From the NCBI GenBank assembly GCA_004151065.3, contig NWUY0300000879.1:40434-63645 (forward strand): a DNA stretch of 23,212 nt, written 5' to 3'. Positions within the stretch are counted from its first letter, which is position 1. The number at the start of each line of letters is the position of its first letter. Below are positions 1 through 9,088 of the stretch, piece by piece. Position numbers and translations under genes: made by a program. A model generated the notes under the pieces. It was not told the origin of the DNA. It did not search any database and worked only from the letters and a program-made list of their open reading frames with translations. Source of the DNA: Larix sibirica. Lineage: Eukaryota > Streptophyta > Pinopsida > Pinales > Pinaceae.

Positions 1-290
1 CCCACATACTTTCCATCCAAAAGAATACCCCAAGGAGTTTTAAAAACCCTAAAGGTAAACAAACCAGGATTCCAAGCCACAACGAATCCCCTAGATAAAC
101 CACAAAAGTTGATAGCCAAAATCTTCCAATGTGGTAGAATCCCACCTAGCTTTGAAACAGCAGCAACACTATCACACATAGTTTCTTGTAAGAGAACGAT
201 CCGAGGGCTAGTAGCAAAGAAAAGATTGGATAGGGCCTGAGCCCGAGATAACTTACCCAATCCGCGAGCATTTACAGAAGGGAAGGACAT
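1..290 (-). CDS. LINE ORF2, N-terminal endonuclease part (partial, runs off the window)
   Basis: An ATG at 290 opens a frame that stays open for 96 codons to the left edge. It begins MSFPSVNARGLGKLSRAQAL, matching the start of the apurinic-like endonuclease (EEP fold) of plant LINE ORF2, where an N-x-RGLG motif lies at the N-terminus and a catalytic-site LLQET motif follows about 30 residues later. Here IVLLQET is at residues 34-40. In an active element this domain nicks target DNA to prime reverse transcription. The ORF follows ORF1 by about 260 bases, as expected. The reverse transcriptase would lie outside the window. The visible part has no stop or frameshift, unlike ORF1, but whether the full ORF is intact cannot be judged. 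The start is inferred from family similarity. Confidence 0.82.
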   Translation of the reverse strand, partial: MSFPSVNARGLGKLSRAQALSNLFFATSPRIVLLQETMCDSVAAVSKLGGILPHWKILAINFCGLSRGFVVAWNPGLFTFRVFKTPWGILLDGKYV

Positions 291-547
291 TAAAAAACAC
301 CATCACAGGGCTCCACCACTCTAAGGCCCTCAACTGAAACACTACTATAAAGATCAACCTACTCCAATCTTTTAGACATAGAAATATAAGACTTCTCCTT
401 TGTTAAAATAGGTTGTTTCACTTCCCTAGTCTTTCTTCCTCTCCGAATAGTCACATTTTGGAATTTTAAGGAGTGGAGAGGAATAACATCAGAATTTGAT
501 CCTGGATTTTTAGAAAAAATTGGTAAAGGGGAAAAATATGTTGTCCC

Positions 548-1852
548 TTATGTAACTGAGTACCCACAGCCACCCAGAATTTCTTTATCCTCGGCAGAAA
601 ATAACTTAGGTATATTCTCATGTAAGGGTTTAGACTCCAACCCAGCTTCTGATAAAGGCATCAGACTGCAAATCGACGAAGGTTCAATGACTAGGCGAGT
701 TTCAGAAGAAACCACTAAAGGAGAATTCGTTGAAGCATCAACTCTATCCATCTCATAAGACAAATTTCGAGCAACATGTTGCGCTTCCGGAACCCTCACA
801 TTACCATCAACAGGTCGACCAACCCCAAGAGAGGGATTAAGTATCTCATGACATAGAATAACTTCACCCCGGGTGATACACTTATCTAACTTCTTTTCAA
901 CATCCACAATATACTCTAACTCATCTTTAGAAACCTCAATATAAGGAGAATCAGGTAGAGGATTACACTTACCAGCAATAGAATCCGCCAGACTTGAATA
1001 GATATGCAAAGGAGTCGAAAAATCAGTAGCATGAGCCAAGTGATCCCGTCGACCCAACATGACCGGGCATTTCGCTTGTACATGTCCCATTGCTCAACAG
1101 TTAAAACAACAAAAAGGAACTTTGAAGAAGTCAAGATGTTGCAACCAAACCCTATTCCCCCAGACCATTTATACTTATGCAGGGAGTCCCAAACTCATCT
1201 CGAATTCAACCATCACCTTAGCATAACGTCGGTCCATACCATAGAGATTTTGCTTATCAATCCGAACAAACCTTTCGGCCGAATTTTCCAACCCAACAAT
1301 CACCTCCTCTGACCAAAGCTCAATGGGAAAACCGAGAATAATCATCCATTAGTGTCGCTTGCCCTGTTTTTCATGCAGAGGATCAAATGCAATATGCCAA
1401 CGTTTCAAATTCAACGACCCATCTTTAAAAATCCAAATGCCTGCTAAGATCTGGTTCAAACAAGCAGTGTCTAGGAAGACAAATAAAATCCACTAGTTCA
1501 TTAGCAGATTAATCCTCGGTGCAATCCCAATCACAGGTAACCAATTCTTATTAACCCAATCAATAATACCAGCTTTCGATCTGGAGGTATATTCCAACCG
1601 CCCCACCAGGGCATGCCCAGCCAGCATCTCAATTCTTTCCAGGTTAGTGTCTACATTGATTACATATCGGTCAATAAACTCCCTAGCTTTGATGGCCTTC
1701 AGCTGCCTTCTATGCTTAGCTCTCACACCGGACAGGTTTCCATTCTTAGAAGATCCACCACCAAGAGGATAGACCGGTACCGAGGGTTTTTTCCCATCCC
1801 TCCCATTCTTAGAAAATGAGAAAGACTTCGAATGGGTAAAGGGAGAAGCCAT
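548..1852 (-). pseudogene. LINE ORF1 (DUF4283-like plus CCHC zinc knuckle), broken by five in-frame stops
   Basis: One frame of 435 codons runs from ATG 1852 to TAA 548-550 without a frameshift, but holds internal stops at 1493-1495, 1349-1351, 1175-1177, 1169-1171 and 1094-1096. The N-terminal 110 residues include ALVGRLEYTSRSKAGIIDW. The middle has GFPIELWSEEVIVGLENSAE and then RFVRIDK, the pattern of the DUF4283 domain of plant LINE ORF1. A C-x2-C-x4-H-x4-C zinc knuckle follows (CFNC, then GHVQAKC) at about 1108-1067; one of the five stops falls inside it. The C-terminal 180 codons are open. ORF1 proteins of this type bind LINE RNA. It sits directly upstream of ORF2 on the same strand. This copy cannot make the protein without readthrough, so I call it a pseudogene. 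Confidence 0.85.
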
Positions 1853-2463
1853 AAAACCCTAAAATCGGCTTCTCCGGTCTCCAAACCGACAGCTTCCCAA
1901 GTATGCAAAGGCTCGGACAACTAAACCAAGAAAAAAAATCCCCAAGGACAGACCTCAGATCGACACCTGGGATCCCACCCACAGGCAAAACACCAAAAAT
2001 GAATAAACCCCAAAAACCAAAAAACACAAGTCTGTAAAAGGGTAACCCACAAAACAGCACCTGGAGCCCACCTTAAGAACCGGCCACTTGTCGAAGCAAC
2101 AGAACAGACACACCAAACCAATGACAAACAAAAAAGGACAATAAAACCTAGCTTCCACACAAAAAGTACTGAAAACAACAGGGCCAATCCTGCAAAAAAA
2201 CTAAGGAAAACCTCCACCGAAACCCTACCATCCTCCTCCCCTTCAATGTCTATATTTTATTGTACAACATGTTGTGCTTATCATTTTTTTTATATAAATA
2301 AGAGTTAAAAGATATAATATCACTTTATTGGTAGATTCTGTATAAAGATGATAAAAAATGAGTTGGTTAATTATAAACATAAAACGTGGCATAATTATGA
2401 GCAAAAAACATCCATCCACAAGTCCTTGTATTATTATCGGTTCGTGGTTGTTGGGTTTACATT

Positions 2464-2644
2464 AACAAAAGTAAGATTGAAATTATTTTTTAAATGTGGT
2501 TTACCTTTTGTTAGAGGGCTACTCCACCGGTATAACACCTGAGATTCCAACACGAGAATCAAGGTTAACCTGGGTGAGAGAGTAACAATCAATCCTCCCA
2601 ACCACCCAAGTTGCATCCAATAAACAAAAGTAAGATTGAAATTA
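2464..2644. repeat. Spaced 22-bp direct repeat around a GC-richer insert
   Basis: The sequence AACAAAAGTAAGATTGAAAT followed by TA occurs at about 2464-2485 and again at 2623-2644. The 137 bases between are less AT-rich than the surroundings. The arrangement could be a target-site-like duplication around a small insertion, or a chance-preserved local duplication. No terminal inverted repeats are evident. Confidence 0.55.
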
Positions 2645-2834
2645 GAAAATTTTCAATCAACCAAGTTTATTAAACAATTAAAAAAATCAAAATAAATTTT
2701 TATTAAATAAATCAAAATAAATATTGCTTAAAATTTTAATTTTAATTTAAATGTGATGAAAATGAAATCGTTAAGGTTATTATGGTTTTCCTAAGTCAAT
2801 AGGTTTTGAAGAATACTTAAGTATGAAATTGGAT

Positions 2835-2936
2835 AAAATTATGTTACTATTGATTGGTAGGGCATGCTAAAAGTAAATGTTGTTTAAAATTATGTATATT
2901 ATTGATTGGTAAGGCATGTTAAAAGTAAATGTTGTT
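2835..2936. repeat. Two-copy tandem repeat, period 51 bp
   Basis: Copies at 2835-2885 and 2886-2936 share TATTGATTGGTA, then GGCATG, then TAAAAGTAAATGTTGTTT, with only a few substitutions between them. It is a simple local duplication in AT-rich DNA. Confidence 0.85.
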
Positions 2937-3415
2937 TTTCATCAACCTTTTTTAAATGATAAATTTTACAAATTCTCTCATCATGTGGTGTTTTTGGCCC
3001 TAGTTTAACACTATAAAGGTTATTATCATTCGTCATATTTTGAAATATTTATTTGTTTTTTAATTTAAATTAGAAAATTAGTTTTGGTCAGCTAAATTAA
3101 GATTGATAAAAACTTTATAATATTTTAACTTTCTATTTTTAATAATTTTATTATCTTTTTATGATTATCTTCTTTTAAATTTAAACACTTAAATCTAATC
3201 TCTAAATCTCTAAAACAATCTTTTTTAAACTTATATTCAATATCCAATCATTATTTTCTTTTAAATTGTTTTGTTTAAATTTCATAACTTCAGTCCCATC
3301 TCTAAATATCTATCATAATACTAAAAACAATTAAAAAAACACTTATCATTTCTCAACCTAACCTATGTATATTGAAAAAGAATTACTACTAAACTTTTAT
3401 AATTAAAAAAATAAT

Positions 3416-3810
3416 AATCTATCTTTTTATTATTTGGGTAATATATTTAAAAAAATTAGTCTGTCTTTTTATTATTTTGGTAATATATTAAAATATTAAA
3501 ATTTAACCTATTATCCTAGTCATTTTAGATTAATCTTTTAAATATTTAATTATGATCTTTATTTTTTTCAAATAATATAACCTTTTAAGTATTTTAATTA
3601 TGATCTTTATTTTTTTCAACCAATATAACCCACTAATATAATTTGAATAAAATATGTTCAAACATATAATTTAATAATTTTGTAACACTCATTAATATAA
3701 TAAATAATTTATAATTCAATAAGGTAACACTCATTAAGATAATTTGAATAAAATATGTTCAAACTCTTTTATGAAATAATTTGTAATTCAAAAATCTTGC
3801 ATGTAACACA
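3416..3810. repeat. Chain of short, AT-rich tandem duplications
   Basis: Several adjacent duplications of different period follow each other. A CTTTTTATTATTTGGGTAAT-like unit is repeated at about 3420 and 3463. A unit with ATTATGATCTTTATTTTTTT is repeated at about 3549 and 3598 (period 49). AATTTGAATAAAATATGTTC occurs at 3640 and 3741 (period 101), and within the latter block GTAACACTCATTAA occurs at about 3682 and 3724. This looks like a region prone to slippage or unequal exchange. Confidence 0.75.
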
Positions 3811-3962
3811 CATTATTGAAAATTATGGAGAAACGTATATAAGTAAATATCAAAATATTTACTGCTTAGATTATAGGTTGGATTTTGTAACGCATATTTT
3901 ATTTAATGGACGATGCTCTTTTTTTCTTACGGAATTCAAAAGTAGAGACGAGAGCTTTTAAG

Positions 3963-5450
3963 CATCTGTTTTGGTTGTTCCACTAGGATGGTTAATATGG
4001 GAAAATCGGCTTGCTACATTAATGAAATTGATAATATCCATTTACAGTTATTCCAGGCTCTCATGTCTATGGATTATTATCCCTTGAGTGAGGGTTTTAA
4101 GTATTTAGGTTTCCAATTGAAACCTAATTTTTAATGTAATGAAGATTGGTTTTGGCTACTTGCGAAGGTCGAAAGATGAATCAATTTCTGGTGTAACTGG
4201 TTCCTGTCTAGGGGAGGTAAATATGTGCTCATACAGAGTGTGTTAAATGCAATCCTGATATACTGGATGATCGCAAAGAAAATACCCAAAGGAATTCTAA
4301 ATTCTCTCAGGAAATTACTCATAGGCTTCCTTTGGAAAGGAAACTCGGACAAAGGCATTGTGTGGACTTCCTGGGAATCAATTGCTAAACCAAAGGAAGA
4401 GAGCGTGGATGGGGAATTAAGGAGCTACACTCCTTTGGTTCGGCTCTGTCAGCAAAGTCAGTGTGGCAATTTGTGTCCAAGGATGGGAAATGGAAAGATA
4501 TCCTCAAACATAAATATTTTGGGAATTTGTCTATCCTCGAGTGGATTAGGGATCCTCGAAAATCCAGCAGGGGGGATCTTTGTTTTGGAAGGAAATTGTA
4601 GATGCATTTCCAGTAGTTGGAGACCATTTGGCCTGGGAAGTGGGAAATGGATGGAATGTCATTATTGGGTAGGATAGCATCGTTGGAGTTGAAGGACTGA
4701 CTGACCTTCCATTGACATTAACTATAGCTCTCGCAGAGAGAAGCTTCAAGTGTTTAGCAGAAATAACGCTAGGTGGAGGAGGGAATTAGTTTGTTCAATA
4801 CTGGAAAATGGTGGCCGAGATGGGCATACAAGATCGGTGGGCAAAGGTATAGAAGAGTTGGACAACCAAGCTCGTTAGAGGATTCATAAGTTTGAATTTA
4901 GAACCCGATGTGTTGAAGTGGGCCGGTGATGAGGTGGAGGGAATGTTCTCAGTGAAGGCAGCTTAGAACCTGATTCAGAGGAGTCGAACTTCAGAAAAGC
5001 GATGGTGGTGGAACGTGTTATAGAAGACAAAGGAAAGTCACAAAGCGAAAATTTTGATGTGGCTCATCTTAAACAGGAAAGCACTAACATGGGATTTGCT
5101 GCGTAGAAGGAACTTTGAAGGACAATGGCGTTGCAGTCTATGCAGAATCGTAGAGGAGAGTGCAAATCACTTGTTTTATCAGTACAGTTTTATCCAAGAG
5201 GTATGGAGAAGTTTGAGCCATGTTTTAAGTATGCAAGTCTAGTGGGAAGCTGATTCATTTGAAGACTATTTTAAAAGGTGGTATGAAATTACAGAATTAA
5301 AATTGTTGAGGTGTCTTCCCTTTTTGGTCTCATGGTTTGTATGGACATCGAGGAATTTCTCTATTTTTTAGTATTCTAATAAGCCTACGTTCTATGTAAC
5401 TTCCCAGGTTATCTCTACTTATAAGTTTTTTTGTGGAAAAAGATAGCAAA
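3963..5450 (+). pseudogene. LINE ORF2 C-terminal fragment (reverse transcriptase end and zinc-finger domain)
   Basis: Reading the plus strand with frame changes gives the typical end of a plant LINE ORF2. About 4061-4135 encodes LSEGFKYLGFQLKPN. About 4199-4380 encodes FLSRGGKYVLIQSVLNA, then IPKGI and FLWKG, the region just after the polymerase domain. A frameshift near 4400 moves to a frame with GWGIKELHSFGSALSAKSVW. Around 5054-5240 a zf-RVT-like segment reads TWDLLRRRNF, then WRCSLC and ESANHLF; the last metal-binding cysteine appears replaced by tyrosine (FYQY). In-frame stops occur at about 4132 and 4177. The YxDD catalytic motif is absent, so the copy is 5'-truncated near 3963, as is common for LINEs. 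Its 3' end abuts the LTR-like sequence at 5453. It is non-functional. Confidence 0.88.
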
Positions 5451-5466
5451 CATGTAACATCCCCAA

Positions 5467-5877
5467 ATTTCACAAAAATTTAAAATTTTTCTAAGTGGTC
5501 TTGCTAATAATGCTAAGTATGAATCGGCGCAAAACTAGAAGGAGTGCCGAAACTATCGGCGATAAATCAGAAGATTCATCAATACTTTTCAACGAGAAAT
5601 CATAAAAGTTTCCAAAAAGGCATTTTGGCATCGACGCAAAAGTCAAATCCCGTCGATCGACGAGAAGTCAGAAAATCGTTGAAACGGTCGGGAGAAAAGT
5701 GAAAAGTCCGTCGATCAACGACAAAGAGGAAAGTTCGCCGAAATGGTCAGCGACAAAGTGGAAGTGTACCGAACAATTGGCAGAAAATTGGAAGGATCGC
5801 CGAGAAGGATTTTCGACGCAAAAGAAAAAGTTGCGCCGATCAAAGNATTTCACAAAAATTTAAAATTTTTCTAAGTG
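5467..5877. repeat. 31-bp exact direct repeat flanking the palindromic block
   Basis: A 31-base segment starting ATTTCACAAAAATTTAAAAT and ending TTTTTCTAAGTG lies at 5467-5497 and again at 5847-5877. The second copy begins immediately after an ambiguous base (N at 5846). It may be a genuine duplication inside the LTR, or an assembly join made at a repeated sequence. Confidence 0.85.
5545..5845. repeat. Degenerate ~30-bp repeats with palindromic cores
   Basis: GC-rich cores of the form CGNCGA...TCGNCG alternate with purine-rich linkers (AGAAGTCAGAAAA-like). Examples are GCCGAAACTATCGGC (from about 5546), the perfect 12-base palindrome CGTCGATCGACG (5651-5662), CCGTCGATCAACGAC (5708-5722), TCGCCGAAATGGTCAGCGA (5735-5753) and TCGCCGAGAAGG (about 5797-5808). 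Spacing is about 27-33 bases in the second half. These could be protein-binding enhancer-like repeats of an LTR U3 region, or simply a decayed minisatellite. Confidence 0.7.
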
Positions 5878-6364
5878 TTATAATTGCTATTATTTATTGT
5901 GCGGAATATATATTTAATGACAGTTGTTTTATTAACAGTTGTTCACCCATATTTATAATGATGACACATACTTATTTATAACTGTACTAATTTAATTAAT
6001 GTGTTGTATGACATAAATGTCTATGTAATATCTCGTCTGAAATTAATGTAATAATTTCTCAGGTAGTATTCAACGTCTATATAAATGCATCTTGTCTATG
6101 TTTATTTTATATGCAACATTGTTTATTTATCAAATCCATAGATCAACATTTATTGTTTACTTATATCGTAATTCAAATGTGTTTTAACCATCTTTTAAAT
6201 GATTATGAAAATACTTATAGTTATAGATAACATAACGACATATTAATTACGTCGATGTTGATAATTATGATTACCATTCCTATTTCATTATGCCATGACA
6301 TGGTGCCTTGTTCTGATTCTTTTCTTATGTTGGCAAGTGGTTCCTGAAGCGGCCCTGGGCTTAC

Positions 6365-6381
6365 TTAGCTTATGAAGCTAA
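6365..6381. repeat. Perfect short inverted repeat
   Basis: TTAGCTT, then ATG, then AAGCTAA: perfect 7-base arms around three bases within the LTR-like region. Confidence 0.7.
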
Positions 6382-6517
6382 TGCACCATTGACTTTCTTG
6401 CCCAGGTTACAGGTTGGTGTCTTCCACAAGCTTTGGTTATTAGCATTATGGCTACCACTAGCTAAATTATGAGCGAACATATAAATTTACTTGGTAATAT
6501 GCACAAGGAAAAATATT

Positions 6518-6565
6518 AAGACCCTAACTCCACTATGAGGGATACGATCTAGCCTAGAGGGTCTT
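6518..6565. repeat. Inverted repeat with perfect 8-bp stem
   Basis: AAGACCCT at 6518-6525 pairs perfectly with AGGGTCTT at 6558-6565. It lies upstream of a second stem (6667-6708), within what may be the transcribed part of the LTR. Confidence 0.65.
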
Positions 6566-6666
6566 TATCCAAAGTATTGATATTAATTTGTTATGCAAAC
6601 ATATGTTAATGGTCAAGGTTGTGGGCACTTATGCGAATTACAAAGTTGGGAAGTGGCTAAAGATTA

Positions 6667-6708
6667 ACGTGATGGTGGAAGCCATCTGGATCATAAATGC
6701 CATCACGT
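6667..6708. repeat. Inverted repeat with perfect 9-bp stem
   Basis: ACGTGATGG at 6667-6675 pairs perfectly with CCATCACGT at 6700-6708; an extra GCCATC lies in the loop. A structured-RNA role in an LTR leader is possible but not shown. Confidence 0.7.
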
Positions 6709-7074
6709 GATGTTTGGTGGGAGTTTTACACATAGAGGGACAAGGCCCTAAACCCTCGCTGGAGTTTGCATTGTTAACGATTGTTGCATGAGAGTGGGAG
6801 AGTCGAGCTCTTTCTCGATTGCCCTGGTTTCCATGGCAAGCTTGCTCTGACTCTGTGTTTAAACTTTACTCCAGGGCGAGTTCTCGGTTTGGAAGTTTCT
6901 CTCGGCTATGCTCTTTAAAATTTGTTGCGTTTGTGAGGGTTCTACGCTCTCTGCCTCGACCGAACAACTATTTACAGAGGTAATGGTTTTAACATATTAA
7001 GGATATTATATGTTTTCCTTTACATTTCGTTCGCAAAATTAGTATATAATATTATTTAACCAACTCGTATGTAA

Positions 7075-7227
7075 ATGGCAGGAGGCTTCTCAGTTTATTC
7101 TCGGTTCTCTCGTGGTACTCATGGCTACGATACTGTGGATACAAAGACAACCACGGTGGTGTTGAATGTCCATGGTAAGCCTTGGGCCTGCTCATCGGTT
7201 CAAATGGATGTAAACCTTCTCTATTGA
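7075..7227 (+). CDS. Small open frame after the LTR-like region, function unknown
   Basis: ATG at 7075 opens 50 codons starting MAGGFSVYSRFSRGTHGYDT and ending at TGA 7225-7227. The composition is plausible for protein, but I recognise no domain. The ATG overlaps an intron-acceptor-like TAAATGGCAG, and CATGGTAAGC at about 7170 looks like a good 5' splice site, so 7081-7171 could instead be an internal exon of an untranslated or spliced leader. A donor-like GAGGTAATGG lies at about 6975. Without transcript evidence this stays a weak candidate. Confidence 0.2.
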   Translation: MAGGFSVYSRFSRGTHGYDTVDTKTTTVVLNVHGKPWACSSVQMDVNLLY

Positions 7228-7720
7228 TTCGGCAGGTTGTAGAATAAATTCAATGTTTATATGGTAACAGGGTTTCATTCTAAAACTCGTTGTAAAATGT
7301 TAAAATCTTTGCACAAGGTTGGCCTTTGTTGAATTTGTAAATTGGTTTGGTATTTTCGGGCCGCATTACTATTTTCGGCATTTGTTTTAATGGTTCTGTA
7401 TTTTATTTAATTAAATTAGGATTTACTCCCTAAACCCGATCGTAAAGATGGGTGTAAACCCTAACTTGCTAATTCGGCCGGTTGTGAATAATTGCAAGGA
7501 TTAAGTGGAAACAGGTTTTCATTTTAAAATTCGTTTTAATAAAGTAATACCATTCGCAAAGGGTCTTGCGTCTATCATAATGGGAACTTAGTTAGTTGTT
7601 TTAGGCGACCTTACTATACTTGTAACTTAGGCGTTACTGTGTTTTCCATTTTGGAAAGTTAATTTATTCGTTAAACCCTAAACCCTACTGTAAGGTGGTT
7701 TATACAGGGTCTGCATGTAA
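7190..7720. repeat. Degenerate tandem repeat, period about 247 bp
   Basis: The segment from about 7202 (GGATGTAAACC, then ATTCGGCAGGTTGT, then AACAGGGTTTCATTCTAAAA) recurs from about 7449 (GGGTGTAAACCC, ATTCGGCCGGTTGT, AACAGGTTTTCATTTTAAAA). A third, weaker start is visible near 7680 (AAACCCTA, then TAAGGTGGTTTATACAGGG). The repeats follow the LTR-like region and contain short CCCTAAACCCTA telomere-like motifs (about 7676-7687). Identity between the first two copies looks moderate by eye. Confidence 0.65.
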
Positions 7721-8890
7721 AATATATTGATACAGAAGAGTCTTATGAGACTCGATGCTTGACTTGTTTTATGGTTTTAAACTTAACTATTTATTATTTA
7801 GTTAGATGTGCTGGGCTATGTCATGGCTAGACACAAGTGTAAAAGTAATAGGGTTTGTAATAAGCTTTGTTTACAATGAAAGGTTTATAAATTCCGGAAT
7901 GTAAATCGGATCATTTAACTCTGTTTGTATTAAGGGTTGATTTATAATACTATTGTAAATGATAATGATAGGTTTTGAATTTGATTGATGGAATTTGTTT
8001 ATTTAAGCGATGCTGGCAAATCCCCGAGCTTGTATATTTTAAATTCGATTTTCTGAGAATAAACCTAGCCATGATCAGAATTTCTTATTTGCTTATGTGG
8101 AAATAATTTTGGTACTGTAATATTTTTATTTCGACTTTCAGAGATTACTAAAGCANAAGCATCTGTTGAGTTTTTATAATAGATGATTATGAAGTTTCAG
8201 TTCTATTTAGACATGTTATAAAACGTTCTGGAAAGTATAGATTATAGTTTACATAAGATATACAGAGTAGGATTACTCTGTTGATAAAGTATAGATATAT
8301 TATATGTCCATACTTGAATTTATAATAGATTTATAGTTTATATATTAACTATTACTGATATAATCTATTTCTATAATTATCTACCTAGCATTAATATTGA
8401 TGGTGGAACAATTGGGATTTTCCAGCATAGTATAAAACGAATTATTATTTAAACTAAACATTACATTCATTATGAACTGCAAAAGAAATGAACTGCAAAT
8501 CAGTATATTTTATATTATGTCTAACTCTTATTGCAAGCAGAATATCATTGTCCTAAAAAGAATAATTTCATCTATCAAATAAGATGAATGAAATATATCT
8601 ACTTAAGCTCATCTCTCTATGCTAGAGTACGCCACCATTTGTGAGTGAAAAAATACAGAGAAGAATTTATATTCATTCATTTCTTCATTAATTTAGAAAT
8701 AAATTAACAGTTCAATATTTCTAATCTAGCAGTTTAGTATAGTGTAACTTCATAATACAGGATAGCAAATTAGAATTAAATGTTAATTTTTTAGCATTAA
8801 TTCAATATACTCTAGGATCTTTACTGAGAGAATAACATATACAGTATATCAAGTATATTTCATCTCAAAGATTCTTGCGTTGAGGGTTTA
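7720..8890. other. AT-rich region without recognisable features
   Basis: I see no coding frame, LTR terminus or RNA gene here. One ambiguous base is at 8156. It may be decayed interior of the element that starts at 5453, but nothing proves it. Confidence 0.5.
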
Positions 8891-9044
8891 GTGAAGTGCT
8901 CGGGGATAATGCAGTACCCATTATGAAAAGTCAAAGTTTCGAACCTTAATCACGGTTCATCATCAGGACAATGAGTCAACTGTGATTAAGGTTCGAAACG
9001 TCGACTTCTCATAATGTGTACTGCGTTCTTCCCGAGCACTTCAC
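8891..9044. repeat. Long near-perfect hairpin, 67-nt arms and 20-nt loop
   Basis: Left arm 8891-8957 and right arm 8978-9044 are reverse complements apart from about eight scattered differences, none a gap. Both arms begin GTGAAGTGCTCGGG when read inward, and both contain GTTTCGAACCTTAATCAC next to the loop. A transcript from either strand would fold into a stem of about 67 base pairs. Candidates are a small foldback or MITE-like element, or a young miRNA/siRNA-generating inverted duplication. No target duplication is evident at the ends. The first 14 bases resemble miR395, but they sit on the 5' arm whereas miR395 matures from the 3' arm. Confidence 0.9.
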
Positions 9045-9088
9045 CATTTTCCCATTTTTTTACACAAAATTTGTTTATGTGCTTGCAG

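Larger units (their letters stand above)
1..2240 (-). mobile_element. L1-type LINE retrotransposon, 5' part, reverse orientation
   Basis: Read on the minus strand, this block has the order of a plant L1 LINE: a leader (about 2240 to 1853), ORF1 (1852-548), a spacer of about 260 bases, then the start of an endonuclease ORF2 (290 to the window edge). The leader begins with a G-rich, AGGAGGATGG-like stretch near 2225-2235, which suits the 5' end of a LINE, but I cannot fix the exact terminus and see no target duplication. The rest of ORF2 and the poly(A) tail must lie to the left of the window. ORF1 is broken by stops while the visible part of ORF2 is open, so the copy is old but not heavily rearranged. 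Confidence 0.85.
2241..3961. other. AT-rich spacer without a gene
   Basis: This stretch between the two LINE copies is strongly AT-rich, with many homopolymer runs. I see no coding frame that resembles a protein. Its only structure is a set of short tandem or spaced duplications listed separately (2464-2644, 2835-2936, 3416-3810). The short frame at 3755-3961 is probably chance. Confidence 0.6.
5453..7000 (+). mobile_element. Probable LTR (Ty3/gypsy-like) beginning TGTAACATCCCC, 3' end not resolved
   Basis: At 5453 the LINE tail stops and a TGTAACATCCCC sequence starts. TGTAAC followed by a C-rich run is a common start of plant gypsy LTRs. The following 1.5 kb has LTR-like properties: a block of GC-rich palindromic repeats (5545-5845), a TATATAAA-like motif at about 6075, perfect-stem hairpins (6365-6381, 6518-6565, 6667-6708), and a GC-richer leader-like section (6780-6980). 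I found neither a matching second LTR nor a target duplication, so the end coordinate is only where LTR-like character fades. A GGGCGTTACA end exists at 10525-10534, but the flanks do not match. Confidence 0.5.

Noticed and set aside
1809-2217. Hydrophobic minus-strand frames resembling membrane proteins
   Set aside because: They overlap each other in different frames within the LINE leader. The apparent hydrophobicity comes from T-rich codons.
3755-3961. 68-codon plus-strand frame
   Set aside because: AT-rich, low-complexity surroundings, no family motif, and the frame runs through a tandem repeat.
7674-7690. CCCTAAACCCTA as an interstitial telomere
   Set aside because: Only two units. It belongs to the degenerate 247-bp repeat, so no telomeric origin can be claimed.
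8891-8911. Similarity of the hairpin end (TGAAGTGCTCGGGG) to miR395
   Set aside because: miR395 matures from the 3' arm, whereas here the similar sequence is on the 5' arm on both strands, and the last bases do not match. Probably chance.
8985-9000. GGTTCGAAAC as a tRNA T-loop or SINE B box
   Set aside because: It is part of the hairpin arm. No tRNA cloverleaf or A box at the proper distance is present.
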